Positions 1 through 10,395 are shown, counted from the stretch's first letter. The stretch is 64,000 bases of DNA from Peromyscus leucopus (GCF_004664715.2 NC_051071.1:3002501-3066500), one strand, 5' to 3'. The notes: generated by a model not told the origin, from the letters alone. A program made the numbers and translations.

Positions 1-290
1 TGCATTCAAGTTTATTCCATGTCTTTTCATGCTTTCCTGGCTCATGTTTTGAAATGCTGAATAATATTCCAATGTATGGACACACTGCAGTTTGTTTACC
101 TAGTCACATACTCAAAAGACATTTTGATTGCTTCTATGTTTTGGCATCCTGTATAAAGCTACTATGAACATCCGTGTGCAGGTGTTTGTGTGAATTTGAA
201 TGTTCAAGTCCTTTAGCCACTGCAGAGGATGCTTGCTGCTTTGTATGGGACAAGAAAACTCTTTGTATTAGAGTTTTGTAAGAAGCCACT
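1..290 (-). mobile_element. Ancient L1 (L1M-type) 3' end fragment
   Basis: The text reads as the reverse complement of an old mammalian L1 3' region. The hallmark 'gctgaataatattccaatg' is followed by a gap-rich match through 'aaagctactatgaacatcc' and 'gtgtgcaggtgtttgtgtg' (about 45-195), which is the classic antisense order of L1MA/L1MB-like 3' ends. It is cut by the window start and fades after 'gttttgtaagaa' near 285. No coding potential is left. The subfamily is not assigned. Confidence 0.7.
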
Positions 291-377
291 TCATGGTGTT
301 CCCAAGTGATAGGCCACCATCAAGGCATGGGTGTCACTTACCAATGACATTTTCTGTTTATTGCACTGCTTGGTCTT

Positions 378-752
378 TGTCAGCTTGACACAAGCTAGAG
401 TCACGTGGGAAGAGGGAACCTCAATTTGAATAATTGCCTCCATAAGATTGGCCTGTGGGCATGTTTGCAGGGGCATTTTCTTGATTAATTTATTCAGAGC
501 AGTACCACCCCTGGGCTGGTGCTCTTGGGTTGCATAAGAAAGCAGACTCTGAGGGACAAGCCAGTAAGCAGTGACCCTCGATGGCCTCTGCTTCAATTCC
601 TGTCTCAAGGTTCCTGCTTTGATTTCCTGCCCTGACTTCCTTTGGTGACGGAGTGTGACCTGAGAGTTCTTAGCTAAAATAGACCCTTTCCTCCCCAAGT
701 TGCTTTTGGTCATAGTGTTTTATCACAGGGACAGAAGCCCTAAGTAGAACAG
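378..752. mobile_element. Rodent interspersed repeat, hAT/URR1-like
   Basis: This is a recognisable rodent repeat: it opens with 'cagcttgacacaagctagag', passes 'gcctccataagattggcctg' and 'gggctggtgctcttgggtt', and ends 'gggacagaagccctaagtag'. A related copy lies at 11610-12080, and a reverse-oriented copy at 1300-1767 is split by a B1. I believe it is a non-autonomous hAT-Charlie (URR1-like) element, but the family name is from memory. A 140-codon minus-strand frame across it is fortuitous. Confidence 0.6.
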
Positions 753-805
753 CCGTTAAGTGTTCCCACTCATATCCATCTCAGATTATGAATTGAAAGC
801 TGCTG

Positions 806-1195
806 TGTAGCTAGAGTTTTCCTGCTTTGCCCACAGTTAGGACAAATCTCTGTCACCTGCCAGTCCCACAGCTGCTCAGACCCAACCAAGTAAACACAGA
901 GACTTATATTGCTTACAAACTGTATGGCCGTGGCAGGCTTCTTGCTAACTGTTCTTATAGCTTAAATTAATCCATTTCCATACATCTATACCCTGTCACG
1001 TGGCTGGTGGCTTACCGGCGTCTTCACATGCTGCTGGTCATGGCGGCAGCTGGTGGTGTCTCTCCGCCTCAGCCTTCTGCTTCCCAGAATTCTCCTCTCT
1101 CCTTGTCCCACCTACTTCCTGCCTGGCCACTGGCCAATCAGTGTTTTATTTATTGACCAATCAGAGCAATTTGACATACAGACCATCCCACAGCA
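806..1195 (+). mobile_element. Solo LTR-like element (ERV2/ERVK type), copy 1
   Basis: A 390 bp element beginning TGTAGC and ending CCCACAGCA. It is bounded by perfect 6 bp direct repeats CTGCTG (800-805 and 1196-1201). TG...CA ends with 6 bp target duplications are typical of class II (ERV2/ERVK) LTRs. The same family recurs at 15702-16060 and 25177-25536, sharing 'caggcttcttgcta', 'cttaaattaa.ccatttc' and the CCAATCAG-rich 3' third. No internal retroviral sequence accompanies it, so it is a solo LTR. Because the base pairs TG follow both target copies, the exact left boundary is ambiguous by 2-3 bp. Confidence 0.7.
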
Positions 1196-1299
1196 CTGCT
1201 GTGTTATCCATCATTTTATCTTTAATGGTTGGTTACATAACATTCATTGGGAAAATTATTCATTAATGTTATTAATTCATTTGTTTATTAAAATTGTTC

Positions 1300-1368
1300 A
1301 GAACCACTTGCCTAGGGATGGTGCTGCTCACAGTGGTCTGGACTCTTCTACATTAAGAAAGAAATCAA
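1300..1368. mobile_element. hAT/URR1-like repeat, left part (split by B1)
   Basis: 'agaaccacttgcctagggat' and 'cacagtggtctggactctt' match the reverse orientation of the repeat at 378-752. The element is interrupted by a B1 plus purine minisatellite and resumes at 1661-1767. Confidence 0.5.
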
Positions 1369-1516
1369 CTGGGCTTAGTGGCATATACACCTTTAATCCC
1401 AGCACTCAGGAAGCAGATGCAGGCAGATTTCTGTGAATTTGAGGCCAGCTTGGTCTACAGAGTGAGTTCCAGGACAGCCAGGGCTGCGTAGTGAGACCCT
1501 GTCCTGAAGCAAATGG
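1369..1516 (+). mobile_element. B1 SINE
   Basis: A full B1 order is visible: 'cctttaatcccagcactcag' with the A-box region, then 'gaggccagcttggtctacag', 'gagttccaggacagccaggg' and 'gagaccctgtc'. It is inserted in a hAT/URR1-like repeat. An imperfect target duplication resembling 'gaaagaaatcaa' lies before it (1357-1368) and after its purine-rich tail (about 1646-1661). The tail has expanded into the adjacent minisatellite. Confidence 0.9.
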
Positions 1517-1650
1517 AAGGGAGGGAGGGAGGGAGGGAGGGAAGGAGAGAGAGAGGGAGGGAAGGAGGGAGAGAGGGAGGGAAGGAGGGAGAGAGGGAGG
1601 GAAGGAGGGAGAGAGGGAGGGAAGGAGGGAGAGAGGGAGGGAGGGAAAGA
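1517..1650 (+). repeat. Purine minisatellite, 20 bp period
   Basis: A pure G/A tract in which the 20 bp unit 'gaaggagggagagagggagg' repeats about five times between 1541 and 1640, flanked by (GGGA)n. It sits where the B1 poly-A tail should be and probably arose from it. The overlapping frames rich in Gly/Arg/Glu or Pro/Ser are repeat artefacts. Confidence 0.95.
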
Positions 1651-1660
1651 AAAAATATCA

Positions 1661-1767
1661 AGACATGTCCCTATTTCTACAAAGTCATGTTCACAGGCCA
1701 ATGTGATCTAGGAAATTTCTCTCAGATGTTTCTAGGCTGTGTCAAGTTGACAGTTAAAGCTAACCAG
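1661..1767. mobile_element. hAT/URR1-like repeat, right part
   Basis: This continues the split element, ending 'gtgtcaagttgacagttaaa', the reverse complement of the opening of the 378-752 copy. It confirms that the B1 and minisatellite were inserted within an older repeat. Confidence 0.55.
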
Positions 1768-2654
1768 GGTATACAAGATTTGATCTCCGTACTCTCCCAT
1801 AAGGGACAGAATCTCCTGGAGATGCTGTCCTCATGAGAGCATTAGCATTCCCCTAAGAGAAGGTGTTGCTTAGTCAGGGTACTAGAATGGTGGCCATGTA
1901 GGCATCCTGAGTGCACATCCTGGACAAAAGTCGCTTCAGGTCTCCAGAAAGACAGAAGTATTTATTTTTGTTTAGGGTTGTTTGTTATGAAGCAGTATCA
2001 GTGACTGTGACTAGCATAGACTTCTGAGGAATGAGGAACAAAAGGACACTTATCCATGTGGACAGGAAGAGGTCACGGAAGACCGCTCTTGTCCAGAATA
2101 GAGGACTTAGGCGATATTGGCTCACAACCGGCATGAAGGCCCTGGGTAGTGGCTGCCAGTGGGAAGGGGATGGGCAGAAAGGCAACTGGGGCTGGTAATG
2201 ACCACCACACTCTTCACTGTCACATTTTGGCCCTTTCCCTTTTCCTGGCAATGACCTGTGACTTGTGTACCCCACTAATGTTCTGTTCCTACTTTCCTTG
2301 CCTTTTGTAGAAGAGGACAGCGGTGTGACTCGATTCTGATGCTTGAGACCTGAACAGAAACGGTCTCATGGATTCCCAGGAAAGCTTTCCTTTCCCAGTC
2401 AGTGATGTCAGGGGTTGCTTGAGAAGGCTTTTCCTGATGTGTTAAGCAAGGATGCCATGGCTGCTGGAGCTATGACAGCCCTCTTGCCACCACGAGGGGA
2501 TGAACAGAAAGCGTTTCAGCAGCATTCGCCCTCGCCTTCTCTGAGCTGCTGGACAAACTCCTGCAGCACCCCTAGACGCCCCTCCTCTTTCTAAGCTGCA
2601 GTCAGGAGGGCTTTGGGTGGGTGCCGTGTTTTGTATTGGCCAGTGCCTTTAACT
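1768..2654. other. Intergenic, no recognisable gene
   Basis: Mixed-composition sequence with no splice-bounded open frame and no repeat I can name with confidence. The 96-codon minus frame at 1985-2275 shows no recognised domain. Confidence 0.5.
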
Positions 2655-2795
2655 AATACAATAGCTAACATTTACGAAGGCTTGCTAGAAGCCTGGAATT
2701 GACTTCAACATTTCATAGTTGTTATGGATTTAATTTCTCTACTAATCCTATGAAAATGGTGTTCTAGCCACAGTAAGTGTTTTACCCCAGAGGCC
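2655..2795 (+). mobile_element. MIR SINE fossil
   Basis: 'aatagctaacatttacgaag', then 'taatcctatgaaaatgg' and 'gttttaccccagag' follow the MIR core and 3' order (start of core, Asn/Pro-like 'taatcctat.a', 'cattttacag'). It is strongly diverged, so the boundaries are approximate. Confidence 0.5.
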
Positions 2796-3879
2796 AGATC
2801 TCTAAAGGCTCCACTAGTCCAACTCCACCCACTTCCTGGCATGAATCACAATGCAGTCTCTGCCATCCAGTGAAGTGTTCTGCTGGGGAGACTGGGCAGA
2901 AACCTTAGAGTCCTTCCTTCCCTCCGAAGAACAAGAAAGGAAGTTTTGAGGTAGAATTAATGGTGTAAGGGTCCAGGGGGGCTGAGGCTCCCATGGCATT
3001 TTCTGTGCTAGCCAGTGGCCATTTAGAAGGAACAGAAGGTGTATGGGGGGACTCTGGGTATTTCCAGGTCATGGGGTGAGCCAGCCGCCTTCCAGGCCTC
3101 CTTCAGAGCTAGCTGAATGAATCCATTCACAACAGGTCTCTATGTATACTGAATGCTGCTGCCTGGCAATCACCAAGCAGTTTAAGAGGCAAGCACCCTT
3201 GGGGCACTTTAGCAAAGGGTAAATACTCTCTACCATGTATTTGTTTGCCTTAATTTTCTTTGTGGCATCTAGGTAAAAAGTGCTCCAAAGAGTAAGTTTT
3301 GCTTGGCAATATTGAGTAAACGCTCCAAAATGAGTAAGTGTGTGTATGAATGAGCCTAGCTCATGAAGAAGTGTTCAGTAACCCATTGGCAGGCTCCTTG
3401 GGATACAAACAGTCATGCAAAACACAATCTCCCCCCGCAATCCCTCCCTTTTCTCTCCCCTGTCTCTCTCTGCATCTCTGTATCCATCTCTCTCTGCATC
3501 TCTGTCTCCGTCTCTCTTTTTCTTGGAGGCAAAATGAACTTACAAGGTCTTCTTGAGCTATGTAAGCAAGATTCAAAAGACCTGAGAAGCTAATAAGTGT
3601 GTTAATGTCATAGCCACTCCAACACAGCGCTATGCCAGGTAGAATCTGGGGGAAATGCCTTAAGAACCAAAGGTCTTAGCCAGGGTCCTTCCTTTCCCCC
3701 AACAACAAGGCAGGGAGCTGTGTGTTGGAATGATGATTTGAGGGTATTGGGGCTCTGAGGCCCAAGTGGCATTTCTGGGCTGGTTAGCAAGTGCAGGTTT
3801 TAGATTCTGAATATAGATGAAAGCTGTCCCACATAAGAGACAGAGGAGAGAATATGTTTCCTCTAAGCATGTGTGAGAA
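2796..3879. other. Intergenic; source of a 32 bp duplicated segment
   Basis: There is no supported gene. A pyrimidine-rich CTCTCTCTGCATCTCTG-like tract spans about 3443-3521. Positions 3249-3280 hold a 32 bp segment repeated exactly at 3903-3934 inside a B1 (see findings). Confidence 0.6.
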
Positions 3880-4069
3880 GCCGGGCATAGGGGCACCAGG
3901 TACTTAATTTTCTTTGTGGCATCTAGGTAAAAAGCGCACGCCTTTAGACTCAGCACTCAGGAGGCAGAGGCAGGAGAATCTGTGAGTTTGGGGCCAGCCT
4001 GGTCTACAGAGTGAGTTCCAGGATAGCCAGGACTCCACAGAGAAACCTTGTCTTGGGGGAAAAAAAAAC
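3880..4069 (+). mobile_element. B1 SINE interrupted by a 32 bp duplicated segment
   Basis: The B1 start 'agccgggcataggggca' (3879-3895) is broken by about 38 bp and resumes 'cgcacgccttta' at 3935, continuing 'agcactcaggaggcagaggc', 'gggccagcctggtctacaga' and 'agaaaccttgtct'. Within the interruption, 3903-3934 is identical to 3249-3280. Confidence 0.9.
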
Positions 4070-4964
4070 CCACATATGTGAAAGGACGGGAGGAGTATCT
4101 GTGGATGTCTGTCCTGTACCTCAGGAATGGGCTTTGCTGCCAAAACCATTAACAGCTTCTTGAGCCTCATTATATGAACACAATTCTCAGATTGAAGAGC
4201 CCACAGGGACAGGAGTCAGACCACACTTGAAGCCTGGGATCAGCTCTGGAGAGACAAGGGTCGTGCCTGGCTGGTTATCCCACTAAGACCCACTTGAGAA
4301 GGTATGGTGTAGAAAAATGAGACAAGAGAAGAGGTGCCCTTAAAGGAGCAGGGCCTCTGGAGGTGCTAGGTCAGATTTGCCTGGGATTCATGGTGTAGGA
4401 ACCTGCTCACAGCTTTGTAAAGATTTGCTGAGCCAACTAATTGGGGCAAAGAACTCTTTAAAGAGTTTTCCATGAAGGACGGAGTCCCTGCTGGGTCTTC
4501 TGGCCCAGACCTCCAATCCTAGCACTTGGGAAGCTAAGGCATGAAGGAAGATCATGAGTTCTACCCCAGCCCAGGGAAGTTTCCTATTGGTGGAAGTATT
4601 TAAGTACAGCAGAAACCGCCTCTTGCTGGCGGTGTTTTGGAAGAGATTTGTGAGTCCAACTATGGCTTGAGTTTTGTTCTGTAAGATCCTTCATCCAATT
4701 TTTATTCGTGTCTTCCAAAGGAAAGGGAGACAAGATGAATGAAAACTGAGAAGACAGAGGAGAAGCAAAGAGTGAGTGGATGATGCCAGGACTCTTAGCA
4801 CCCTGAAGCTGCTTCCCCTTCCATCCCAGGTGATAGGAGTACTACCTTGAACATCCAATCATTACAGTGTTCCTGGAATACTGTCTGCACTGGATGTTTG
4901 TCTTTTAACATTTTGTCCCTGACACACATTGCTTTGTAAGCAGGACCTGTCAATGAGCATTTGT
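4070..4964. other. Intergenic, weak proto-B1 relic
   Basis: 'ccaatcctagcacttgggaa' and 'gctaaggcatgaaggaagat' at about 4512-4551 resemble a decayed proto-B1. Nothing else was recognised. Confidence 0.35.
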
Positions 4965-5090
4965 TGGATAGATCGATGGGTGGGTGGGTGGGTGGGTGGA
5001 TGGGTAGGTGGTGGATGGATAGATGGGTGGATGGGTAGGTGGGTGGGTGGGTGGATAGATGTGTGGGTGAGTGGGTGGATGGGTGGATGT
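4965..5090 (+). repeat. (TGGG/TGGA)n minisatellite, G4-capable
   Basis: About 125 bp of degenerate tetranucleotide repeat on a TGGG/TGGA theme. 4978-4998 carries at least five GGG runs with single-T loops, a textbook G-quadruplex sequence. The Pro/Thr/His-rich minus-strand frame here is a repeat artefact. Confidence 0.95.
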
Positions 5091-5847
5091 CAGTGAATGG
5101 ATGCTGCATTCTTGAGCCTTTTTTGGAACTACGTTTTACAGGCTGGCACATATCTCATGAAATATTTTTAGGTAGAGTTTGTGGGTATTATTTCACTGGA
5201 AGGAAGCCAGACAGTCAGGGAGGTGGAGCCATGCTGGAGAAGCGAAAAGCACCCTGTGGGTTTCGCTAATGTCTGGGACACTGTGCCTGGAGCTGAAACA
5301 TCAGGTCACATTTACTTCTTTCTGTAAACAGCTTGTGGATTGCATACAAAATGAACTCTCCAAACAAACACCAAAGCTTCTCTCCAGTTCTGTGTTGCAT
5401 CGTTCCATGCTTTAGGGGGAGGGGCAAGGAAATCGCACGAGCCTCTGTCCCTGAGAGGCTGGCCTTCATGTACTTTCTTTTATTCAGTTTGATCGCCACG
5501 GTCTAGACAAATTGCATCATGCTCTCGTACTTGTGTAAATGTTTTAGTGAAAGGCTTGTAAGTACAAGAAGGGGTTTTTCTCATGCCAAACCCCCCATTT
5601 TCTTCAAGCTCCTGCAGCCAGTACAGTGCCTATACATATTAGGGGTTCAGAAACGTCTTAGAACAAATGAAATGTTTACTGTTCTGCCTCGATGACAGAC
5701 AGCATGTCATGAGCAAGTTGCTCACAGCACTTGCCAATCCACCAACACTCCTCGCCTCAAGTGAGATTCTGAGCTCACAAAGACACACAAAGAAAAAGCT
5801 AGTCAGCAGTGGCAGCTGAAGAAATTGAGGTTAAAAACCAGTGCTGA
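5091..5847. other. Intergenic, no gene recognised
   Basis: Unique-looking sequence. 'cagtgcctatacatattagg' near 5625 may be the tail of a decayed L2. No supported coding unit. Confidence 0.4.
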
Positions 5848-5995
5848 AACAGGACATGGTGCAGCACAAAGTATAATCCCATCACTTGAGAGGCAGAGGC
5901 AGAAGGTTCAGAAGTTCAAGGTCATTCTTGGCTACATAGGGAGTTGGAATCCAGTCTGGTATACAGGAAACGTTGCCTCAATAACAAAGCAAACC
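5848..5995 (+). mobile_element. Old B1 (B1F/proto-B1-like)
   Basis: 'aggacatggtgcagcacaaa', 'gagaggcagaggcagaaggt' and 'gttcaaggtcattcttggct' follow proto-B1/B1F order, ending in 'cctcaataacaaagc'. It is more diverged than the B1 copies at 1369 or 23072. Confidence 0.7.
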
Positions 5996-7059
5996 AGTGC
6001 CACCTGACTCCAGAGCCAGGGCCTCTGAGTCAGTGGACTTCAGGGGGACTCATGGCACCCTAGGCCCATGCTGCAGCCACCCAACCTATTCTCCTCCTGG
6101 TCCCTCCTGTTTCCAGATCTCTGACAACCTGCTTTCGCTGCCTTTAAGAAGGGGAAAGAGCAAGCAGCAGCTAGCTGGCTGGTGGATAGCAGGGTGGACA
6201 AAGGGAAGAGGATGATGTCCATAGGAATCAGAATGGAAGGAGGGACAAGGAAGGCTCTTCCCTGCTGTCACCCACAGCCTCTCTGTGTGTTGGCACATCC
6301 TGAAAACTCAGGGCAGCCCAAAGTTTTCCTCATCTGTCCTGCCCCAGCCAGGATGACAAAGTCTTGAATTTGGAGCATGTTCTGGGCTCCAGCCTTTGCC
6401 CAGACCTCATTAATTCAGGAAGATGATACCCCAGGCACTGGAAAGACACCGAGTGCACGAAACTCCGTCATTGCGGGCTTCCTCCCAATGTCTGCTCCCT
6501 TCATACGTTTGGAAACTATTTTATGCAAATTATAGTCTTTGAGAGGAATGTTCCTAGAGCTAAGAGAAAATAGGTAGGTCAGATAGAGGGAAGCCGGCTG
6601 CTACCTCCTGCTCAGGAGGCAGTCTTGATACCTGATGAGTTTTTCTGTTCTGAACCAAATCCAAGGATAATCCCAGGTGTGACTATGAGCTCCCAGGACA
6701 GTCCACAAGTGCGTAATGGGGAGGCAGAAATCTTGACATTGGAGGTAACCCTGGAGCAGACAGTATAGACCAGGCCTGAAGGTGTCTCGGGTGGGATAGG
6801 CAGGTAATAAGGACCTGAGAGAGTGGTATGGAGGCAAGGGGGTTACTGACTGAGCGGCACGCACAGCTGCGTCAAGCACCCCCCCAGGAGGGTCCAGCCA
6901 CACATAAGTCTAGAGGAGAGATGTCAGAGTCCCTGAAGCTCCTCTATGTTTCTTCCTGGGTGGCCCACGGACGACAGGCTGCCCTCACCGCTCTCCCTGA
7001 GGTGCCTTCTAAACCTTGGAGCTGAGCTGTCCATTTTCTGTTTCTGATCTTGCTATTTA
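5996..7059. other. Intergenic, no gene recognised
   Basis: GC-moderate sequence with several 60-100 codon frames on both strands that lack recognisable domains or splice context. No repeats were assigned. Confidence 0.4.
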
Positions 7060-7390
7060 TTAAGCAGCGCTGTTTACTGTACGAGAGAAGCCATAAGGCA
7101 CAACAAAACCCACTGTAAGAGTTTATTAAGGGAATAGAGGGTGTGTGTGTGCATAGGCCTATGGGATGACTGTGCAGGAAGAGAGGGAAGGAATAGGTGG
7201 AACCCACTTTTATAGTCGCCCTCCCCCACACCCCGCACATGCACATATGGGCTTAGGTAGGTAGCTACGCCACACATGTGCATAGATTTCATGATCACAA
7301 AGCACACGGATTACGTAGGACATAAGGCCCTGGGATGACTAAGCATCTTGTCTGGCTACTGGACAGTGCAGGTGCGGTCAGGTAGGAGGG
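7060..7390 (-). mobile_element. LTR-like promoter fragment, minus strand
   Basis: Read on the minus strand, a TATA box (CTATAAAAG, 7208-7216) precedes a pyrimidine-rich leader and an AATAAA signal (7122-7127) about 85 nt downstream, followed by a T/G-rich stretch. This U3-R-U5 spacing is typical of rodent ERV2 LTRs. The ends and a target duplication were not resolved, so the element type is inferred. Confidence 0.5.
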
Positions 7391-9059
7391 AGAGTGGCTA
7401 GGAATTCTAACAGATCTGTTACTTCTGTGTATCTCTAAGTGAGTGTCTTGACTATTCGGTATCTCAGTGTTTCATACCTATAAAACAGGAAGGACAAGGA
7501 TGCCCACATTATGGGATTGGCAGTTTGCTTTCCATCAAATGCTGAAAACTGTGTTTGTAACCTGGTAAGGGTTGCCTAACGACTGGCTACCACCCTCGTT
7601 ACCATCTTTCAGCCCATTTTGCTGAAATGCACTGTACCCTCACCCTCCACTCCCTGGAACTTACACTCCCCAAGGGCAGGACAAATACAGGACAGACTGG
7701 GAAGAAAAGCGCTCAGTGTCACAGACAGAAGGGCATGGAAGGCCTGGCTGTGGGACTAGTGGGACAGAGGAAAGTCCACTTACATCCTTCCAGAAGCCAG
7801 AGAAGCAGACGAACGATAACACGAGGGAGGGTAGGACCCCCAAGAACTTCTAGGGGAGAGTGGGCCGAGGAGGAGAGGTGAGAATAAGGTTGGGGGAGTG
7901 CTGTCTCTTGGCTGAGGGTCCTGCCGGCTTCTGAGTGCAGGAGAAGGTAGGCTCTGTAGTCAGGGCTGCTTCTGAGTGCCTGGCCTGCCCCACACCCTTT
8001 GTTGACCCCGCGCTGGAGTGAACCTTAAGAAAAGGAAGGCTCTCACTTTCCCGTAACTGTTGGGTTTGAAAACCATCGCTCGTCAGCCCTTCCCTGGCAG
8101 GAACTACGGTGTGGTGTGTGGCGGGGAGGGGGAGCTAGTGCCGCCTGGACTCATCTGTGACCGCGAGTGTCTGGTGCATCTCCAGGAAGCAGCTGACACG
8201 GGAAAGCTTTCTAATGATGACAGTGAGGCGCTTTATAAATGAAATAATAAATGGGGGGCCTTGAACAAAACAATATGAGCACACAGAGAACGCATATGCT
8301 ATCAGCCAGTATAGGAGCTCTTCTTAAAAGCCTCCGTGGAGTGAGAGCTGTTCATTTTTAAACTGACTCTGCAATAGAAACACAGCCCACATGGGCTACT
8401 TGCTGGGTAGGTGGATAGAAAACTCTTCCCCAGGAAGCTCACAGCCGCTGCAATTTGCCTGCCTTTTGGAAGAACAATTATGGAAATCAGTAGCTCACTT
8501 AAAAGCTTCTTAGATGAATGGCTAGAGAGTTGCTTTCCTGGGAGGCCTTGGAGAAGTCCAGTAGGTGATCAGGGTCTGGTTGTTCAAAACCCCTGCAGTC
8601 CCGCTGCGCTGCCTGCAAAGCAAAGTGAAGCCGAGTAATAACCGAGACCTAAAAATATATCAACTAAATAAGTGTGTTGTGAGGAAATTCCGAGCTTTAT
8701 TAAATGCACTTTTGGTGAAAGAGGCCCTACAGAGAATTTCTTAATAAATTTCAAAGAGAGATGTTGGTCACTGGAGGAGCCTACTTAAGCAACCGTGGCA
8801 TCTGTGGAATGTCAAGCTGCCGATGGCCCGAGGCAATGATCTGGCTAGCACCACAGTCGGTCTTCTTAGGATGGATCAAGGTCTCTGACAACAGGGTTGG
8901 CTCAAACAGGCACCAGCAGAAGGTTCCATGAGTATCAAGGATGCCCCAGCTCAGAAAGAGCATGAGAGCAAAAACCATTCCAAGGGCCTCGGGGCTGCAG
9001 CCAGAAGAGACACTGCCCTTGTTTCAAACACCTTGGTAACTCGTTCCGAAGCCCAACAA
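7391..9059. other. Intergenic, no gene recognised
   Basis: 'gtatctcagtgtttcatacc' and 'tataaaacaggaaggacaag' (7460-7500) may be a decayed antisense MIR. 8200-8780 is AT-rich and repeat-free by eye. The 84-codon frame at 7627-7881 has no recognised domain. Confidence 0.4.
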
Positions 9060-9290
9060 CACCCACATTCAGGAAATTCTTCTTAATGTTTAGCCTAAAC
9101 CCTTCATGCTTCAATGTAAACTCATTACCTCTCATTGTGTTTAAAGCAGAAATGGGGAACAGCTGGTCTCTCCCACTGGCTCAAACACTCGGGCTCTTTC
9201 ATTTCATCCATCCCCTAAATCTTCTGCTCTCCAGAATAACACTCCAAATCTGAGAACATTCCCCATGGCTTACCCAGACCACAGAGGCTG
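9060..9290 (-). mobile_element. L3/CR1 LINE fossil
   Basis: 'aggaaattcttcttaatgtt', 'tagcctaaacccttcatg', 'ctcattacctctc', and later 'aaatcttctgctctccagaa' followed by 'aacattccccatggctt', reproduce the order of the antisense 3' region of CR1/L3 LINEs. That family predates placental radiation. It is diverged, so the call depends on the order of several weak matches. Confidence 0.6.
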
Positions 9291-9469
9291 AGCATGTCCC
9301 AAGACTTCCTTTAACTCAAGACATTGACCCAAGGGGCTGTGTCAGCCTTGAACTGGGAGCAATGGAGGCCTGGAAAGAATGTGGACATCCTTCTAGAAGT
9401 TGAAGGAGATGCCTACCACCAGTAGCTGCCCAGCATCACCCAGCATCCTCTTTGCTACACAGCTGCACA

Positions 9470-9540
9470 GTATCCTTTATCAGTAATTCTAGAGCAGAAC
9501 CTGTGTTACACACTTTATATGCAGGGCGTCTCATTTAGGT
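9470..9540 (+). mobile_element. MIR fossil, 5' part (split by B1)
   Basis: 'agagcagaacctgtgttaca', 'cactttatatgcagg' and 'tctcattta' match a MIR core. The element resumes after the B1 at 9692. Confidence 0.45.
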
Positions 9541-9545
9541 GGGGT

Positions 9546-9688
9546 TCAAGATAGGGGGTCTCTGTGTAGTCCTGGCTGTCCTGGAACTCATTCTATATAC
9601 CAGGCTGGCCTCAAACTCAGAGATCCGCCTGCCTCTTTCTCCCAAGTTCAGAAATTAAAGGTATGCCATGAGCCACCACGCCTGATAG
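9546..9688 (-). mobile_element. B1 SINE inserted in a MIR
   Basis: Antisense B1: 'tctctgtgtagtcctggctg', 'tcctggaactcattctatat', 'aggctggcctcaaactcaga', 'gatccgcctgcctctttctc', ending 'gagccaccacgcctgat'. Confidence 0.9.
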
Positions 9689-9691
9689 TTG

Positions 9692-9835
9692 TACTTTTTT
9701 AATTCACCAGTAAAGACATGGCTTAGAGAGCTCAGAACTAACAAATGACTGAGATTTGAACCCAGAATTATCTGACACAGATAACTGTGACATAGAGCTC
9801 CTGCCCCAATATCAGGCTAAGATCTGCTTTTTGCA
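9692..9835 (+). mobile_element. MIR fossil, 3' part
   Basis: 'gagatttgaacccagaatta' and 'tctgacacagataactgtga' (about 9748-9790) are the conserved 3' MIR segment, after a matching 'gacatggcttagagagctca'. Confidence 0.6.
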
Positions 9836-9934
9836 CTACCAAGTCTGGGATGCCTGAGACAGCCAGAAGACACAGGGTCCCTTTTCCACAGTTCTACTGC
9901 AGGAAAGACTTCTAAATTGTGTGTTATCTGCATC

Positions 9935-10197
9935 AACATGCATGTGTTCTTATGAGGTCAGAGGTCAGCTTAGGTCTCGGTCTTGCCTTCAACCTTGCTT
10001 GAAACAGGGTATCTCTGCTGTTCACTCCTACTTAATGCAAAAGCTGCTGGCCCTCAAGCTTCCAGGGATTCTCCTGTCTCCATCCCATCTTGCTGCAGGA
10101 ACACTCAGATTACAGACATGTACTACTGCTCCCAGCTTTCTGTGAGTTCTGGGGACTCAGACTACCCACTGAGCCATCTCCCCAGCCCTCTTTCTAA
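9935..10197 (-). mobile_element. Rodent SINE-like repeat (tRNA-headed), antisense
   Basis: It opens with 'atgaggtcagaggtcagctt' (9952-9971) and contains 'ttgaaacagggtatctctgc'. It ends 'ccactgagccatctccccag', the reverse complement of the GGGCTGGnGAGATGGCTCAG head shared by B2/B3-type rodent SINEs and related composites. The exact family is uncertain. Confidence 0.6.
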
Positions 10198-10314
10198 CCC
10201 CTGCTCACACCATTCCCCCCACTCCCACCCCAGAGCAGGCTAAGATTCCATAGCTCTTTTAAAATTTTTCATTTTTCAGAGATGTCATTAAAAAAAAAAA
10301 CAAAAAACAATTCA

Positions 10315-10395
10315 AGCTAGATATGGTGAAGTGCCCCTGTAATCCTAGCAGTCTAGGGAAGGGGAGGATGATTCTGACTTAGAGGCCACTCTGGG
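10315..10395 (+). mobile_element. Proto-B1/ID-like fragment
   Basis: 'agatatggtgaagtgcccct' and 'gtaatcctagcagtctaggg' resemble an old B1 monomer. A (CAAA)n tail-like tract preceded by 'aaggctgcatctcaaaac' follows much later, at 10780-10820, so about 340 bp may be an insertion between body and tail. Confidence 0.45.
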
